From contig NZ_JACVAM010000009.1 of the NCBI RefSeq assembly GCF_014851865.1, positions 1 through 64,000 on the forward strand: a stretch of 64,000 nt of DNA, given 5' to 3'. Under the pieces are notes generated by a model that did not search any database, was not told the DNA's origin, and was given only the letters and a program-made list of their open reading frames with translations. Of this stretch, positions 38,556 to 50,332 are shown piece after piece. Each line of letters starts with the position of its first letter. Position 1 is the stretch's first letter. Made by a program: the position numbers and the translations under genes. The DNA is from Pseudomonas sp. PDM16. Its GTDB lineage: Bacteria > Pseudomonadota > Gammaproteobacteria > Pseudomonadales > Pseudomonadaceae.

Positions 38556-38577
38556 CGAACCGCGGTGGCGCGGTTCG
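38556..38577. repeat. inverted repeat CGAACCGC/GCGGTTCG upstream of the VOC gene
   Basis: Eight-base arms with a six-base loop in the VOC-gor divergent gap, 14 bases upstream of the VOC start. No T-run; may be a hairpin in the VOC leader or an operator. Confidence 0.4.
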
Positions 38578-38596
38578 GGTCTAGTCCTACATTGTT

Positions 38597-38635
38597 CCAG
38601 CATACACGCAGCCTCCGAGCTCTCCGGTATGCTGG
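38597..38635. promoter_or_regulatory. spaced inverted repeat CCAGCATAC...GTATGCTGG upstream of gor
   Basis: Two perfect 9-base arms with 21 bases between them, centre-to-centre 30 bases (about three helical turns), ending 22 bases before the gor ATG. The layout suits a dimeric or tetrameric regulator or a long-loop hairpin. Confidence 0.4.
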
Positions 38636-38657
38636 CCGCCTGTAAGGAGAACTGCAA

Positions 38658-40013
38658 ATGTCCTATGAATTCGACCTGTTCGTGATTGGCGCCGGTTCCG
38701 GTGGTGTGCGTGCCGCCCGTTTCGCGGCCGGCTTCGGTGCCAAGGTGGCGGTGGCCGAGAGCCGCTATCTGGGCGGTACCTGTGTCAACGTTGGCTGCGT
38801 GCCGAAGAAGTTCCTGGTGTACGGGGCACATTTCGCCGAGGACTTCGAACAGGCTGCGGGCTTTGGTTGGAGCTCGGGTGAGCCCCAGTTCGACTGGCCG
38901 ACCCTGATTGGCAACAAGAACCGCGAAATCCAGCGGCTCAATGGCATCTACCGTAACTTGCTGGTGAACAATGGTGTGACCCTGCTGGATGGTCACGCCA
39001 AACTGACTGGTCCGCATGAGGTCGAGATCAACGGCCAGCGCCACAGCGCCAAACACATTCTGATTGCCACCGGTGGCTGGCCGCAGGTGCCGGATATCCC
39101 CGGCAAGGAACTGGCGATCACCTCCAACGAGGCGTTCTTCCTCGAGCAACTTCCCAAGCGCGTGCTGGTAGTGGGCGGCGGCTACATCGCTGTTGAATTC
39201 GCTTCTATCTTCCATGGCCTTGGTGCCGAGACTTCGTTGCTGTATCGCAAGGATCTGTTCCTGCGTGGCTTCGACGGCGCCGTACGCAAGCATCTCAAGG
39301 AGGAGCTGGAGAAGAAGGGCCTTGACCTGCAGTTCAACACCGACATCACCGCTATTGAGCGCCAGGCCGACGGCAGCCTGCTGGCTACCCTGAAGGATGG
39401 CCGACGGCTCGAGACCGACTGCGTGTTCTATGCCACCGGGCGCCGGCCGATGCTGGACAACCTGGGCCTGGAAAACACCAGCGTGGCGCTGAACGACAAG
39501 GGCTTCATTCAGGTCAACGACCAATTCGAGACCAGCGAGCCGTCGATCCTGGCCCTTGGCGACGTGATCGGCCGCGTGCAGCTTACCCCGGTTGCCCTGG
39601 CCGAAGGCATGGCCGTGGCGCGTCGGCTGTTCAAGCCGGACGAATACCGCAAGCTGGACTACAGCCTGATCCCCACTGCCGTATTCAGCCTGCCGAACAT
39701 CGCCACCGTCGGCCTTACCGAGGAGCAGGCGCGCGAGCAGGGGCATGAGGTGAAGGTGTTCGAGAGTCGTTTCCGGCCGATGAAGCTGACGCTCACCGAG
39801 AGCCAGGAACGCACGCTGATGAAACTGGTAGTCGACGCCAAGAACGACAAGGTGCTCGGTTGCCATATGGTCGGGCCGGAGTCCGGAGAGATCGTCCAGG
39901 GCCTGGCTGTGGCGCTCAAGGCGGGAGCGACCAAGCGCATCTTCGACGACACCCTGGGCATTCATCCGACCGCCGCCGAGGAGTTTGTGACCATGCGTTC
40001 TCCCGTCAGCTGA
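38658..40013 (+). CDS. gor: glutathione-disulfide reductase
   Basis: The 451-residue flavoprotein reduces GSSG with NADPH. It has the FAD motif DLFVIGAGSGGVRAAR, redox-active C42-VNVG-C47, NAD(P)H-binding VLVVGGGYIAVEFASI followed by arginine-bearing LLYRKDLFLRG, and the C-terminal HPTAAEEFVTM with the catalytic His-Glu pair. AAGGAGAA precedes the ATG. Confidence 0.96.
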   Translation: MSYEFDLFVIGAGSGGVRAARFAAGFGAKVAVAESRYLGGTCVNVGCVPKKFLVYGAHFAEDFEQAAGFGWSSGEPQFDWPTLIGNKNREIQRLNGIYRNLLVNNGVTLLDGHAKLTGPHEVEINGQRHSAKHILIATGGWPQVPDIPGKELAITSNEAFFLEQLPKRVLVVGGGYIAVEFASIFHGLGAETSLLYRKDLFLRGFDGAVRKHLKEELEKKGLDLQFNTDITAIERQADGSLLATLKDGRRLETDCVFYATGRRPMLDNLGLENTSVALNDKGFIQVNDQFETSEPSILALGDVIGRVQLTPVALAEGMAVARRLFKPDEYRKLDYSLIPTAVFSLPNIATVGLTEEQAREQGHEVKVFESRFRPMKLTLTESQERTLMKLVVDAKNDKVLGCHMVGPESGEIVQGLAVALKAGATKRIFDDTLGIHPTAAEEFVTMRSPVS

Positions 40014-40017
40014 CAGC

Positions 40018-40641
40018 ATGCAGCAGCTTTTCTATCTTGCCGATCTGTTCGGCGTTGCGGTCTTCGCCATCACCGGCGCTCTGATGGCGGGACGCAAGTC
40101 CATGGACCTGTTCGGCGTGCTGGTCATCGCGATCATCACCGCGCTGGGTGGTGGTACGTTGCGTGACCTGATCCTCGACAACCACCCGGTCAGCTGGATT
40201 CGCAACGATACCTACATCGTCGTTGCATCGATCTCTGCGGTTGCCACTGTGCTGTGGGTGCGTCTGACCCGGCCGATCCACGAGCGTGGCTTGCTGATTG
40301 CCGATGCCTTTGGACTGGCGGTGTTCACCGTGATTGGTACCGAAGTGGCGTTGCAACACAACGTGCCGCATAGCACGGCAGTGATCATGGGTGTGATGAC
40401 CGGTGTGGCCGGTGGGGTGATGCGCGATGTGATCTGTAACGAGATCCCGCTGATTTTCCAGAAGGAGATCTACGCCACCGCCTGCATCCTCGGCTCGCTG
40501 GTGTTCATCGTGCTGCGCGCGATGGATACACCGCACTGGCTGGATACCGGTATCGCCATGCTGGCCGTGTTGCTCACCCGTTTGGCCGCTATCCACTGGC
40601 GCCTGTCGCTGCCGCGCTTCCACTTGCTGGATCGTGACTGA
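40018..40641 (+). CDS. TRIC-family (UPF0126) cation channel
   Basis: The 207-residue membrane protein has seven TM segments in two repeated halves, each with a glycine-rich motif: ITALGGGTLRDLILD and MTGVAGGVMRDVICNE. Prokaryotic TRIC homologues form K+-permeable trimers. It follows gor by four bases and is probably cotranscribed. Confidence 0.88.
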   Translation: MQQLFYLADLFGVAVFAITGALMAGRKSMDLFGVLVIAIITALGGGTLRDLILDNHPVSWIRNDTYIVVASISAVATVLWVRLTRPIHERGLLIADAFGLAVFTVIGTEVALQHNVPHSTAVIMGVMTGVAGGVMRDVICNEIPLIFQKEIYATACILGSLVFIVLRAMDTPHWLDTGIAMLAVLLTRLAAIHWRLSLPRFHLLDRD

Positions 40642-40646
40642 CGAGA

Positions 40647-41105
40647 TCAGTGCGGATGTTCGTTGGTCGGTATATCCGCCTCGATGAAGACTTCCACTTC
40701 GACCTTGCCGGCTTTCTCGAACTCCAGGGTCAACGGTAGATGCGTTCCAGCCACCAAGGGGCGATTCAGGCCGAACAGCATGGCGTGGTTGCCGCCTACC
40801 CCGAAGCGGGCCTTGCCACTGGCAGGAATGCCCACGGAGTCGACCTTCTGCATCCTCAGGACCTTGCCCAGCGGGATATGCGTGTGCAGTTCCGCACGGG
40901 TAGCGCTCGGCGAACTGGCGCCGAGCAGGCGGTCATCCTGTTCGCCGTGGTTGTACAGCATGAAGTAGACGGATAGGGCCTGAGTGTCGTCTGGCAAGGC
41001 CAGTGCCCATGGATGCTCGATCTGCAGGTGGCCGGCACGATAGTCGTGCGCGAGCACCGGCTGGCAGAGTAGGGCGAGCAGAGTGATAAAGGGAAACGGG
41101 CGCAT
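40647..41105 (-). CDS. periplasmic copper chaperone PCu(A)C
   Basis: The 152-residue product has a signal peptide ending PVLA (1-19) and a cupredoxin-like domain with copper ligands in the family pattern: ELHTHI, then LRMQKVD, then GNHAMLFGL. PCu(A)C proteins carry Cu(I) to the CuA site of cytochrome oxidase; here no Sco or YcnJ gene is adjacent. Convergent with the TRIC gene. Confidence 0.9.
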   Translation of the reverse strand: MRPFPFITLLALLCQPVLAHDYRAGHLQIEHPWALALPDDTQALSVYFMLYNHGEQDDRLLGASSPSATRAELHTHIPLGKVLRMQKVDSVGIPASGKARFGVGGNHAMLFGLNRPLVAGTHLPLTLEFEKAGKVEVEVFIEADIPTNEHPH

Positions 41106-41234
41106 GTAAACCGCTCGGGCAAGTGCTCATGGGCACCCTAGCACGAACTCTCACCACGGCCGACGGCAAAGCCGCGCAGAGCGGGTAATATCTAGGAACG
41201 GTCCGGACACGGGCTCCGCATCGAGAGGTGGGAC

Positions 41235-41897
41235 ATGGCGCAAGCCGACAATCTGACACCCGGGCAGTTGCCGCCACTGGACAAGCTGATCGCCTGCCAT
41301 GAGTGCGATCTGCTCATGCACTACCCGGATGTCGGCGAAGAGCAGAAGGCCTGCTGTCCGCGGTGCGGCTTCGAGATGATCGTGCACCGCTCGCACATGC
41401 GTCGCCGCTCGCTGGCACTGGTGCTGACCGCACTGATCTTGTTCGTGCCAGCCAACTTCCTGCCGATCATGAGCTTGAACATGCTGGGCCAGAGTGCGGT
41501 GGATACCGTGTGGAGCGGTGTGCTGGGGCTCTACGCCTCGGGTATGCAGGGCGTCGCTGTGGTGGTGTTCTTCTGCAGCATGCTGGTGCCGCTGCTCAAG
41601 CTGCTCTGTCAGCTGTTCGTCCTGCTAGCGATGCCACGCCCGACACTACGGCCGCTGGCGTGTCACAGCTATCGCATTTACCACCACATGCGCGAATGGG
41701 GGATGCTCGAGGTTTACCTGTTCGGCATCCTGGTCTCCATCGTCAAGCTGATCGACATGGCCGAGCTGCACCTGGGCATCGGCCTGGCCTGCTTCATCGC
41801 CCTGATGATGGCGCAGGTATGGCTGGAGGTGACCATGTCGCCGCATCAGGTATGGGATGCGCTGAGTGAGGAGGAGGGTGGCCATGCGCGCACTTGA
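41235..41897 (+). CDS. pqiA: PqiA-like membrane protein, first copy
   Basis: The 220-residue product starts with a cytoplasmic zinc-ribbon-like segment (CHECDLLMHY... CCPRCGFEM) followed by four TM helices and the family ANFLPIMSLNMLGQ motif. PqiA-type proteins are inner-membrane partners of MCE (PqiB/MlaD-like) lipid-transport tunnels. It overlaps the next copy by 14 bases. Confidence 0.9.
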   Translation: MAQADNLTPGQLPPLDKLIACHECDLLMHYPDVGEEQKACCPRCGFEMIVHRSHMRRRSLALVLTALILFVPANFLPIMSLNMLGQSAVDTVWSGVLGLYASGMQGVAVVVFFCSMLVPLLKLLCQLFVLLAMPRPTLRPLACHSYRIYHHMREWGMLEVYLFGILVSIVKLIDMAELHLGIGLACFIALMMAQVWLEVTMSPHQVWDALSEEEGGHART

Positions 41898-42546
41898 TGC
41901 CGGGATCATCGTCTGTGGCGAATGCCATAAGCTGGAGTATCTGAACGAGAACGAGGTTCAGCACTGCACCCGCTGCGGCTCGAAGCTGCATGCCCGGCGC
42001 CCGGACAGCATCGCCCGCACCTGGGCGTTACTGGTAACCGCCGCGATTCTCTACATCCCGGCCAACATCTTGCCGATCATGACGGTGAACTTTCTCGGCC
42101 AGGGCATGCCTTCGACCATCATGGAGGGGGTGGTGGAGCTGATGCATGCGGACATGCTGCCCATCGCCATGGTGGTGTTCGTTGCCAGCATCCTGGTGCC
42201 CACCTTCAAACTGGTGGGCATCGCTTTGCTGCTCTATTCAGTGCAGCGTCATCAGCCCATGTCGGCGCGCCAACGCATCCTCATGTACCGCTTCATCGAG
42301 TGGATCGGACGCTGGTCGATGCTGGACATCTTTGTCATTGCGATCCTGGTCGCCGTGGTCAACTTCGGTAATCTGGCCAGCATAGAGGCCAATCTCGGAG
42401 CGGCGGCTTTTGCCAGCGTGGTGATTCTGACCATGACCGCTGCGGTTACCTTCGACCCGCGTCTGATCTGGGACAATACGTTTGGTGCAGGAAAGGAAGA
42501 AGAGAGAGATGCTGCGGTGCAGGGCGACGGGGCAGGCGCACGCTGA
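41884..42546 (+). CDS. pqiA: PqiA-like membrane protein, second copy
   Basis: The 220-residue product repeats the plan: zinc ribbon CGECHKLEY... HCTRCGSKL, then PANILPIMTVNFLGQG and four TM helices. I start at the ATG 41884 inside the end of the first copy. The C-terminus ends in an unusual charged tail (GKEEERDAAVQGDGAGAR). In most genomes the pair is followed by pqiB and pqiC; neither is present here. Confidence 0.88.
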   Translation: MRALDAGIIVCGECHKLEYLNENEVQHCTRCGSKLHARRPDSIARTWALLVTAAILYIPANILPIMTVNFLGQGMPSTIMEGVVELMHADMLPIAMVVFVASILVPTFKLVGIALLLYSVQRHQPMSARQRILMYRFIEWIGRWSMLDIFVIAILVAVVNFGNLASIEANLGAAAFASVVILTMTAAVTFDPRLIWDNTFGAGKEEERDAAVQGDGAGAR

Positions 42547-42595
42547 CCGCAGCGCGAGAGCGAAGCATCTGCCCCGCCCTCGAACTACTCACGCG

Positions 42596-42766
42596 CTAGT
42601 TGCGCCCGCCGTGGCTATTCTGGCCGCCTTTGCGACCTGCCTCGGAGGCACGCTGTGGGTCGTTCCTGAAATTCCCGCCGCTTACATGGCCACCTTTTTT
42701 GCCGGCCTCGGAAGCGCGCTGGGGGTCTTCCGCAAAGTTACCTTTACCACCTCGATGTCCAGCCAT
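42596..42766 (-). CDS. KGG-repeat general stress protein
   Basis: The 56-residue glycine-lysine-rich protein has two copies of GNF-x2-DPQRASEAG-x-KGG (first ~residue 9, second ~residue 29), the KGG stress-protein repeat (PF10685, GsiB/YciG-like). Such proteins are hydrophilic and induced by general stress; a hydration or protection role is presumed. GAGGAATG precedes the ATG at 42766. Longer in-frame starts to 42901 have no support. Confidence 0.87.
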   Translation of the reverse strand: MAGHRGGKGNFAEDPQRASEAGKKGGHVSGGNFRNDPQRASEAGRKGGQNSHGGRN

Positions 42767-43013
42767 AATCACATTCCTCGTTAGTAATCTAGGTGCGTGC
42801 CCAGCGGGCACACTTATTGGGAGGAACGAGGGTAAGAGGTGTTCAGTTTTTTTTAATTCCATGTAGGTATATAAAGCCGCTTCTCTGGCTTCTGCACGCA
42901 AGAAAGTGCATAAGAAACGCCTGCTCCCATCCTCTCTCTCCTACGCAAACAGCCTGAATCATTCCCTCATGGGCCAGTCGACAATGGACGATCACTGTCA
43001 CAGGAGTAGCGCC

Positions 43014-43466
43014 ATGAGCGAGCACAAGAACCGGGTGGTAGAAATAGATGACACCGAAGACAGTATGGGCTCCATGCATGAGCTGGACTTCGATGAGCGT
43101 CGCGACGAACGAAAAGGGCGGATCGGTGACGAGCGCTCAGCGGCTGAGGTTGAGAAGGAGTTCCCTGCAGAGCGCGAAGCACAGGCTGGTATGAGCGGCG
43201 GCGAGGCTCTGACGGACAGTGTCCACGAGGACAACGTGACCATGGATGACCTCAGTCCGGAAACTCTCATTGATGAAAGTGGAGAGTATTCGCCGGGTGA
43301 TCATGGCGTCGCTGGGCCTGCGGACAAGGAGCTGAGCGTGGTGGATGGCTCGCGCATCGGAGGTGGTATCGGTCTGGACGAAGCGGAGCTGGCCCGCTCG
43401 GCGCCCCTCGACGGCAAGCCCTGGACTGATCAGGTCTCGCCGCCGAACGCAGACCAAGAACCATAG
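43014..43466 (+). CDS. small acidic protein of unknown function
   Basis: The 150-residue product (MSEHKNRVVEIDDTEDSMGSMHELDFDE...) is strongly acidic, lacks hydrophobic segments and looks largely disordered. Similar acidic proteins occur in pseudomonads, sometimes mis-annotated as HPr-related; I cannot assign a function. CAGGAG precedes the ATG at 43014. It lies in a group of stress-type small genes beside the trehalose cluster. Confidence 0.78.
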   Translation: MSEHKNRVVEIDDTEDSMGSMHELDFDERRDERKGRIGDERSAAEVEKEFPAEREAQAGMSGGEALTDSVHEDNVTMDDLSPETLIDESGEYSPGDHGVAGPADKELSVVDGSRIGGGIGLDEAELARSAPLDGKPWTDQVSPPNADQEP

Positions 43467-43476
43467 TCATAGCGGC

Positions 43477-43845
43477 TCAGCGCAGCGCGTTGAGCAACTC
43501 TGCCTTGCGCATGCTCGAGCGGCCGCTGATGTCGCGCTTGCGGGCCAGGTCCATTAGCTCCTGACGGGTCATGGATTCCAGCTTGTCACCTGGGCGCGGC
43601 ACGCCCTGCCGTGTTGCTACCGCGCGGCGTGCCGAAGACTTCCGCGCCGCAGCCTTCTGCTGCGGACTTGTAGCCTGGCCGGAGCCGCCCTTGCGTTCGC
43701 CGCCGCCGGACTGCTTGTTCACTGTCGCCCAGGCGCGGGCTTCGGCTTCCTCGGTGGGAACGCCCCGCGCCTCGTAACTTTCCTCGATATGCGCCGCTTT
43801 GCGCTTCTGTTTGTCCGTGTACTTGTCTTTGCTGCCGCGTGCCAT
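43477..43845 (-). CDS. basic protein with C-terminal Rho-N/SAP-like domain
   Basis: The 122-residue product starts MARGSKDKYTDKQKRKAAHIEES, has a lysine/arginine/alanine-rich middle (QQKAAARKSSARRAVATRQ) and ends in MTRQELMDLARKRDISGRSSMRKAELLNALR, a Rho-N/SAP-type helix-extended-helix. Nucleic-acid binding is likely. I start at 43845; longer in-frame starts are unsupported. It converges on the acidic gene with a 10-base gap. Confidence 0.82.
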   Translation of the reverse strand: MARGSKDKYTDKQKRKAAHIEESYEARGVPTEEAEARAWATVNKQSGGGERKGGSGQATSPQQKAAARKSSARRAVATRQGVPRPGDKLESMTRQELMDLARKRDISGRSSMRKAELLNALR

Positions 43846-43988
43846 GAGCTTCGCCTCCACATGCGCCGTGTGAGCACGGCCTCTTTCCAGAGAATTCGGC
43901 GTCCGCCCGATAGTTCGAAAATTCCTCAAACCTTCCGCGCTCCAGCAGGGTCTTTCCCTTGTGATCCCACGGATATGGAGCTTTCGTC

Positions 43989-44177
43989 ATGCCTCTTCTT
44001 TGTCTGATTTCCGGCTGCCAGTGGTTTCCCAGCTCTTCTTCGGTGGTACCGCGTGTGTGTGGCAGCGATCTGCTGCATGAGTGCTGCAGCCGTTGCGGCG
44101 GCCAGCGCTTCCTGCTGCCGGGTGAACGGCAGGCGCTGCTGAGCCTGCGCCCAGGTCAGCGCCTGCCGTGGAGCTGA
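43989..44177 (+). CDS. small cysteine-rich protein, unknown
   Basis: The 62-residue ORF contains six cysteines (C5, C10, C24, C32, C33, C36), the last group in LLHECCSRCGGQR, like half a zinc ribbon. GGAG lies eight bases before the ATG. Its 3' end overlaps the GTG start of the MgtC-family gene by ten bases, suggesting coupling. No family is recognised with certainty; similar tiny proteins occur in Pseudomonas. Confidence 0.6.
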   Translation: MPLLCLISGCQWFPSSSSVVPRVCGSDLLHECCSRCGGQRFLLPGERQALLSLRPGQRLPWS

Positions 44178-44662
44178 GTGATTACCTCTGGGCGGTGGTG
44201 TACGACGAGTTCGCTGACCTGGGCCAACCCGAACAGATGTTTCGAGCTGGGTTGCGCCTGACCATGGCGGCTGTGCTGGGCGGATTGCTCGGTTTTGAGC
44301 GCCAGGCCAAGGGCAAGGCTGCCGGATTGCGCACCCACATGCTGGTCACTTTGGGCGCGGCGCTGTTCGTGATGGTGCTGGACCTCGATGGGGCCGAGCA
44401 CGATGCCATCAGCCGAGCGATCCAGGGCATCGCCGCCGGTATCGGCTTCCTCTGTGCCGGCACCATCCTCAAGGGCGACACCATCAGCCAGATCAAGGGC
44501 CTTACCACCTCGGCCTCGCTGTGGTTCAGCACGGCCATCGGCATCGCCGTGGGCCTGGGGCGTGAGGGCACCGCCCTGCTGGCCACTGTATTGGCGCTAC
44601 TCATTCTGCACGCCATGCCGCTGCTCGAACGTGAGGCTCGGCGGCAGCCACCCGATCATTGA
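44168..44662 (+). CDS. MgtC/SapB-family membrane protein
   Basis: The 164-residue protein has about five TM segments and the family blocks AAVLGGLLGFERQAKGKAAGLRTHMLVTLGAALF and QGIAAGIGFLCAGTILK. MgtC proteins inhibit F-type ATP synthase and help at low Mg2+; SapB-type members are less known. The start is GTG at 44168; no better in-frame start exists. It is shorter than Salmonella MgtC and lacks the C-terminal soluble domain. Confidence 0.87.
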   Translation: MELSDYLWAVVYDEFADLGQPEQMFRAGLRLTMAAVLGGLLGFERQAKGKAAGLRTHMLVTLGAALFVMVLDLDGAEHDAISRAIQGIAAGIGFLCAGTILKGDTISQIKGLTTSASLWFSTAIGIAVGLGREGTALLATVLALLILHAMPLLEREARRQPPDH

Positions 44663-44672
44663 GGCTCAAGCC

Positions 44673-44915
44673 ATGTTCCGTGAGTTCGAACATTGCACCG
44701 CCTGGACCGACGCCATGTACAACGGTGCCAGTTTCATCGGCCTGATCGAGTACCAGCCGAAGCGCTACGGCGGCGAAGTCAGTGTGCTCTGGGTGATCGA
44801 CCCAAGCTGCGTCTGTGAGCGCGAGGCGGAGGATGCCGCCGAGCGCATGTTGTGCGCCATTCTCGATATCCATCCCGAGCGCGGCGTGCTCTATGCCGAC
44901 GGGATTCCGCTGTAA
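44673..44915 (+). CDS. hypothetical 80-residue protein
   Basis: The product begins MFREFEHCTAWTDAMYNGASFIGLIEYQPKR-type sequence, is soluble, with one beta-rich half and a C-terminal helix (AEDAAERMLCAIL). It starts 10 bases after the MgtC-like gene and lies 115 bases upstream of glgE. No function is recognised; gene status rests on codon use and position. Confidence 0.65.
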   Translation: MFREFEHCTAWTDAMYNGASFIGLIEYQPKRYGGEVSVLWVIDPSCVCEREAEDAAERMLCAILDIHPERGVLYADGIPL

Positions 44916-45030
44916 GCGACCTGAACTTTTACCGGCGCGCCGGGCTCGGAATTCCATGCGCCGGTGTCCGTTCCGGTCTACCTCTTTCATCCCCAGCCTA
45001 CGTCCGCCAGGCGTCAAGGAGCCCGCCGAG

Positions 45031-47022
45031 ATGCATTCGATTCGCCAGGCCGAAGCTCGCAACACCGCCCTCCATGCAGCCAAGACCGCCCGCATCGCCA
45101 TCGAGTCGGTGACGCCTCAGGTGGAGGCGGGACGCTTCGCTGCCAAGTGCCTGGCGAATGAGGCGCTGGAGGTGCGGGCGGTGATCTTCACCGATGGCCA
45201 TGACCAAATCGCTGCGTCTCTGTTGTGGCGCCGGGACGGTGAGTCAAGCTGGTGCCGCGTACCGATGCGTGCCCAGGGCAACGACCACTGGCAGGCCTGG
45301 CTGGCCCCTGATGCGCCGGGGCGCGTGGAGTTCGTCATCGAGGCCTGGCAAGACCTCTATGCCAGCTATCACTACGAGCTGAAGAAGAAGTACGCGGCCG
45401 GTGTGCCGGTCCATCTGGAGGTGCAGGAGGGTGAGCAGCTGTTGCGCGAAATCGGCTCTGGCGCACCGGCCAGTCTGGCCGAGCGTTTCGTCGAACTGCT
45501 GACCCGGTTCGCGGATTGCCAGTCGCTGGACCAGCGTGTGGCGGTGCTGCTCGACCCGCTTACCAGCGAGCTGATGGGCCGCGCCGAGCATCGCCCGCAC
45601 CTGGTGCGCAGCGTGGTGTTCCCGCTGGATGTGGATCGCCAGCTGGCGCAGTTCGCCAGTTGGTACGAGCTGTTTCCCCGCTCGGAAAGCGGCGACCCGC
45701 AACGCCACGGCACCTTTAGCGACGTACAGCGACGCCTGCCGGACATCGTCGCCATGGGTTTCGACGTGCTGTATTTCCCGCCCATTCACCCCATCGGCCG
45801 CACCCACCGCAAGGGCCCGAACAACAGCCTCAAGGCCGGGCCGGACGATCCCGGCAGCCCCTACGCCATCGGCAGCGCAGAGGGTGGGCACGAGGCGGTG
45901 CATCCCGAGCTGGGCAGCCTGGAGGGCTTCCGCGAACTGGTGGATGCGGCGCGCAACCATGGCCTGGAGGTGGCGCTGGATTTCGCCATCCAGTGCTCGC
46001 CCGACCATCCCTGGCTGCAGCAGCATCCGGGCTGGTTCAGCTGGCGTCCGGACGGCACCATCCGCCATGCCGAGAACCCGCCGAAGAAGTACGAGGACAT
46101 CGTCAACGTCGACTTCTACGCCGAAGCCGCCGTACCGGAGCTGTGGCTGGCGCTGCTGGAGGTGGTGCAAGGCTGGGTAGAGCAGGGCGTCACCCTGTTC
46201 CGCGTGGACAACCCGCACACCAAGCCGATGCCGTTCTGGGAATGGCTGATCGCCGAGGTGCGTCGTTCGAATCCTGAGGTGATCTTCCTGGCGGAGGCCT
46301 TCACCCGGCCGGCGATGATGGCGCGCCTGGGCAAGCTTGGCTTCGCCCAGAGCTACACCTACTTCACCTGGCGCAACACCAAGCAGGAACTGGCCGAGTA
46401 CCTCTCCGAGCTGAACCAGTCGCCCTGGCGCGAGTGCTACCGGCCCAACTTCTTCGTCAATACGCCGGACATCAATCCGTACTTCCTGCATCACAGTGGC
46501 CGCGCCGGTTTCCTGATCCGCGCCGCGCTGGCGACCATGGGCTCGGGCCTGTGGGGCATGTATTCCGGCTTCGAGCTGTGCGAGTCGGCGCCGGTGCCGG
46601 GCAAGGAGGAGTACCTCGACTCGGAGAAGTACCAGCTGCGCCCGCGCGATTACCACGCACCCGGCAACATCATTGGTGAGATCACCCGGCTCAACCAGAT
46701 CCGCCGCGACAACCGCGCGCTGCACAGCCATCTCGGCTTCCACACCTACCCGGTGTGGAACGACAACATCCTGTACTTCGGCAAGCACACCGCCGAACGC
46801 GACAACTTCATCCTGGTGGCGATCAGCCTCGATCCGCACCAGGCCCAGGAAGCGCATTTCGAATTGCCGCTGTGGGAGTTCGGCCTTGCCGACGATGCCG
46901 CGCTGGAAGGCGAGGACCTGATGAACGGCCACCGCTGGACCTGGCACGGTAAGACACAGTGGATGCGCATCGAACCCTGGCACTTGCCATTCGGCATCTG
47001 GCGCGTACGCCCGGTGCGTTGA
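45031..47022 (+). CDS. glgE: GlgE, alpha-1,4-glucan:maltose-1-phosphate maltosyltransferase
   Basis: The 663-residue GH13_3 enzyme extends alpha-glucan using maltose-1-phosphate. It has the N-terminal GlgE domain (~20-200), then the barrel with nucleophile D393 (LFRVDNPHTKP) and acid/base E422 (IFLAEAFTRP), positions equal within one residue to Streptomyces GlgE (D394, E423). I use ATG 45031 behind AAGGAG; the frame is open further upstream but that part is a shadow. treS, which makes its substrate, follows. Confidence 0.96.
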   Translation: MHSIRQAEARNTALHAAKTARIAIESVTPQVEAGRFAAKCLANEALEVRAVIFTDGHDQIAASLLWRRDGESSWCRVPMRAQGNDHWQAWLAPDAPGRVEFVIEAWQDLYASYHYELKKKYAAGVPVHLEVQEGEQLLREIGSGAPASLAERFVELLTRFADCQSLDQRVAVLLDPLTSELMGRAEHRPHLVRSVVFPLDVDRQLAQFASWYELFPRSESGDPQRHGTFSDVQRRLPDIVAMGFDVLYFPPIHPIGRTHRKGPNNSLKAGPDDPGSPYAIGSAEGGHEAVHPELGSLEGFRELVDAARNHGLEVALDFAIQCSPDHPWLQQHPGWFSWRPDGTIRHAENPPKKYEDIVNVDFYAEAAVPELWLALLEVVQGWVEQGVTLFRVDNPHTKPMPFWEWLIAEVRRSNPEVIFLAEAFTRPAMMARLGKLGFAQSYTYFTWRNTKQELAEYLSELNQSPWRECYRPNFFVNTPDINPYFLHHSGRAGFLIRAALATMGSGLWGMYSGFELCESAPVPGKEEYLDSEKYQLRPRDYHAPGNIIGEITRLNQIRRDNRALHSHLGFHTYPVWNDNILYFGKHTAERDNFILVAISLDPHQAQEAHFELPLWEFGLADDAALEGEDLMNGHRWTWHGKTQWMRIEPWHLPFGIWRVRPVR

Positions 47023-47035
47023 GAGGAATATCGCC

Positions 47036-50331
<3,296 letters not shown>

Positions 50332-50332
<1 letters not shown>

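Noticed and set aside
38304..40019. 571-codon minus-strand ORF opposite gor
   Set aside because: Shadow of gor; only its last part overlaps the VOC gene in a different frame.
42482..42784. Plus-strand 100-codon ORF overlapping the pqiA end and the KGG gene
   Set aside because: It is antisense to the repeat-bearing KGG gene, which has a good ribosome site and family match.
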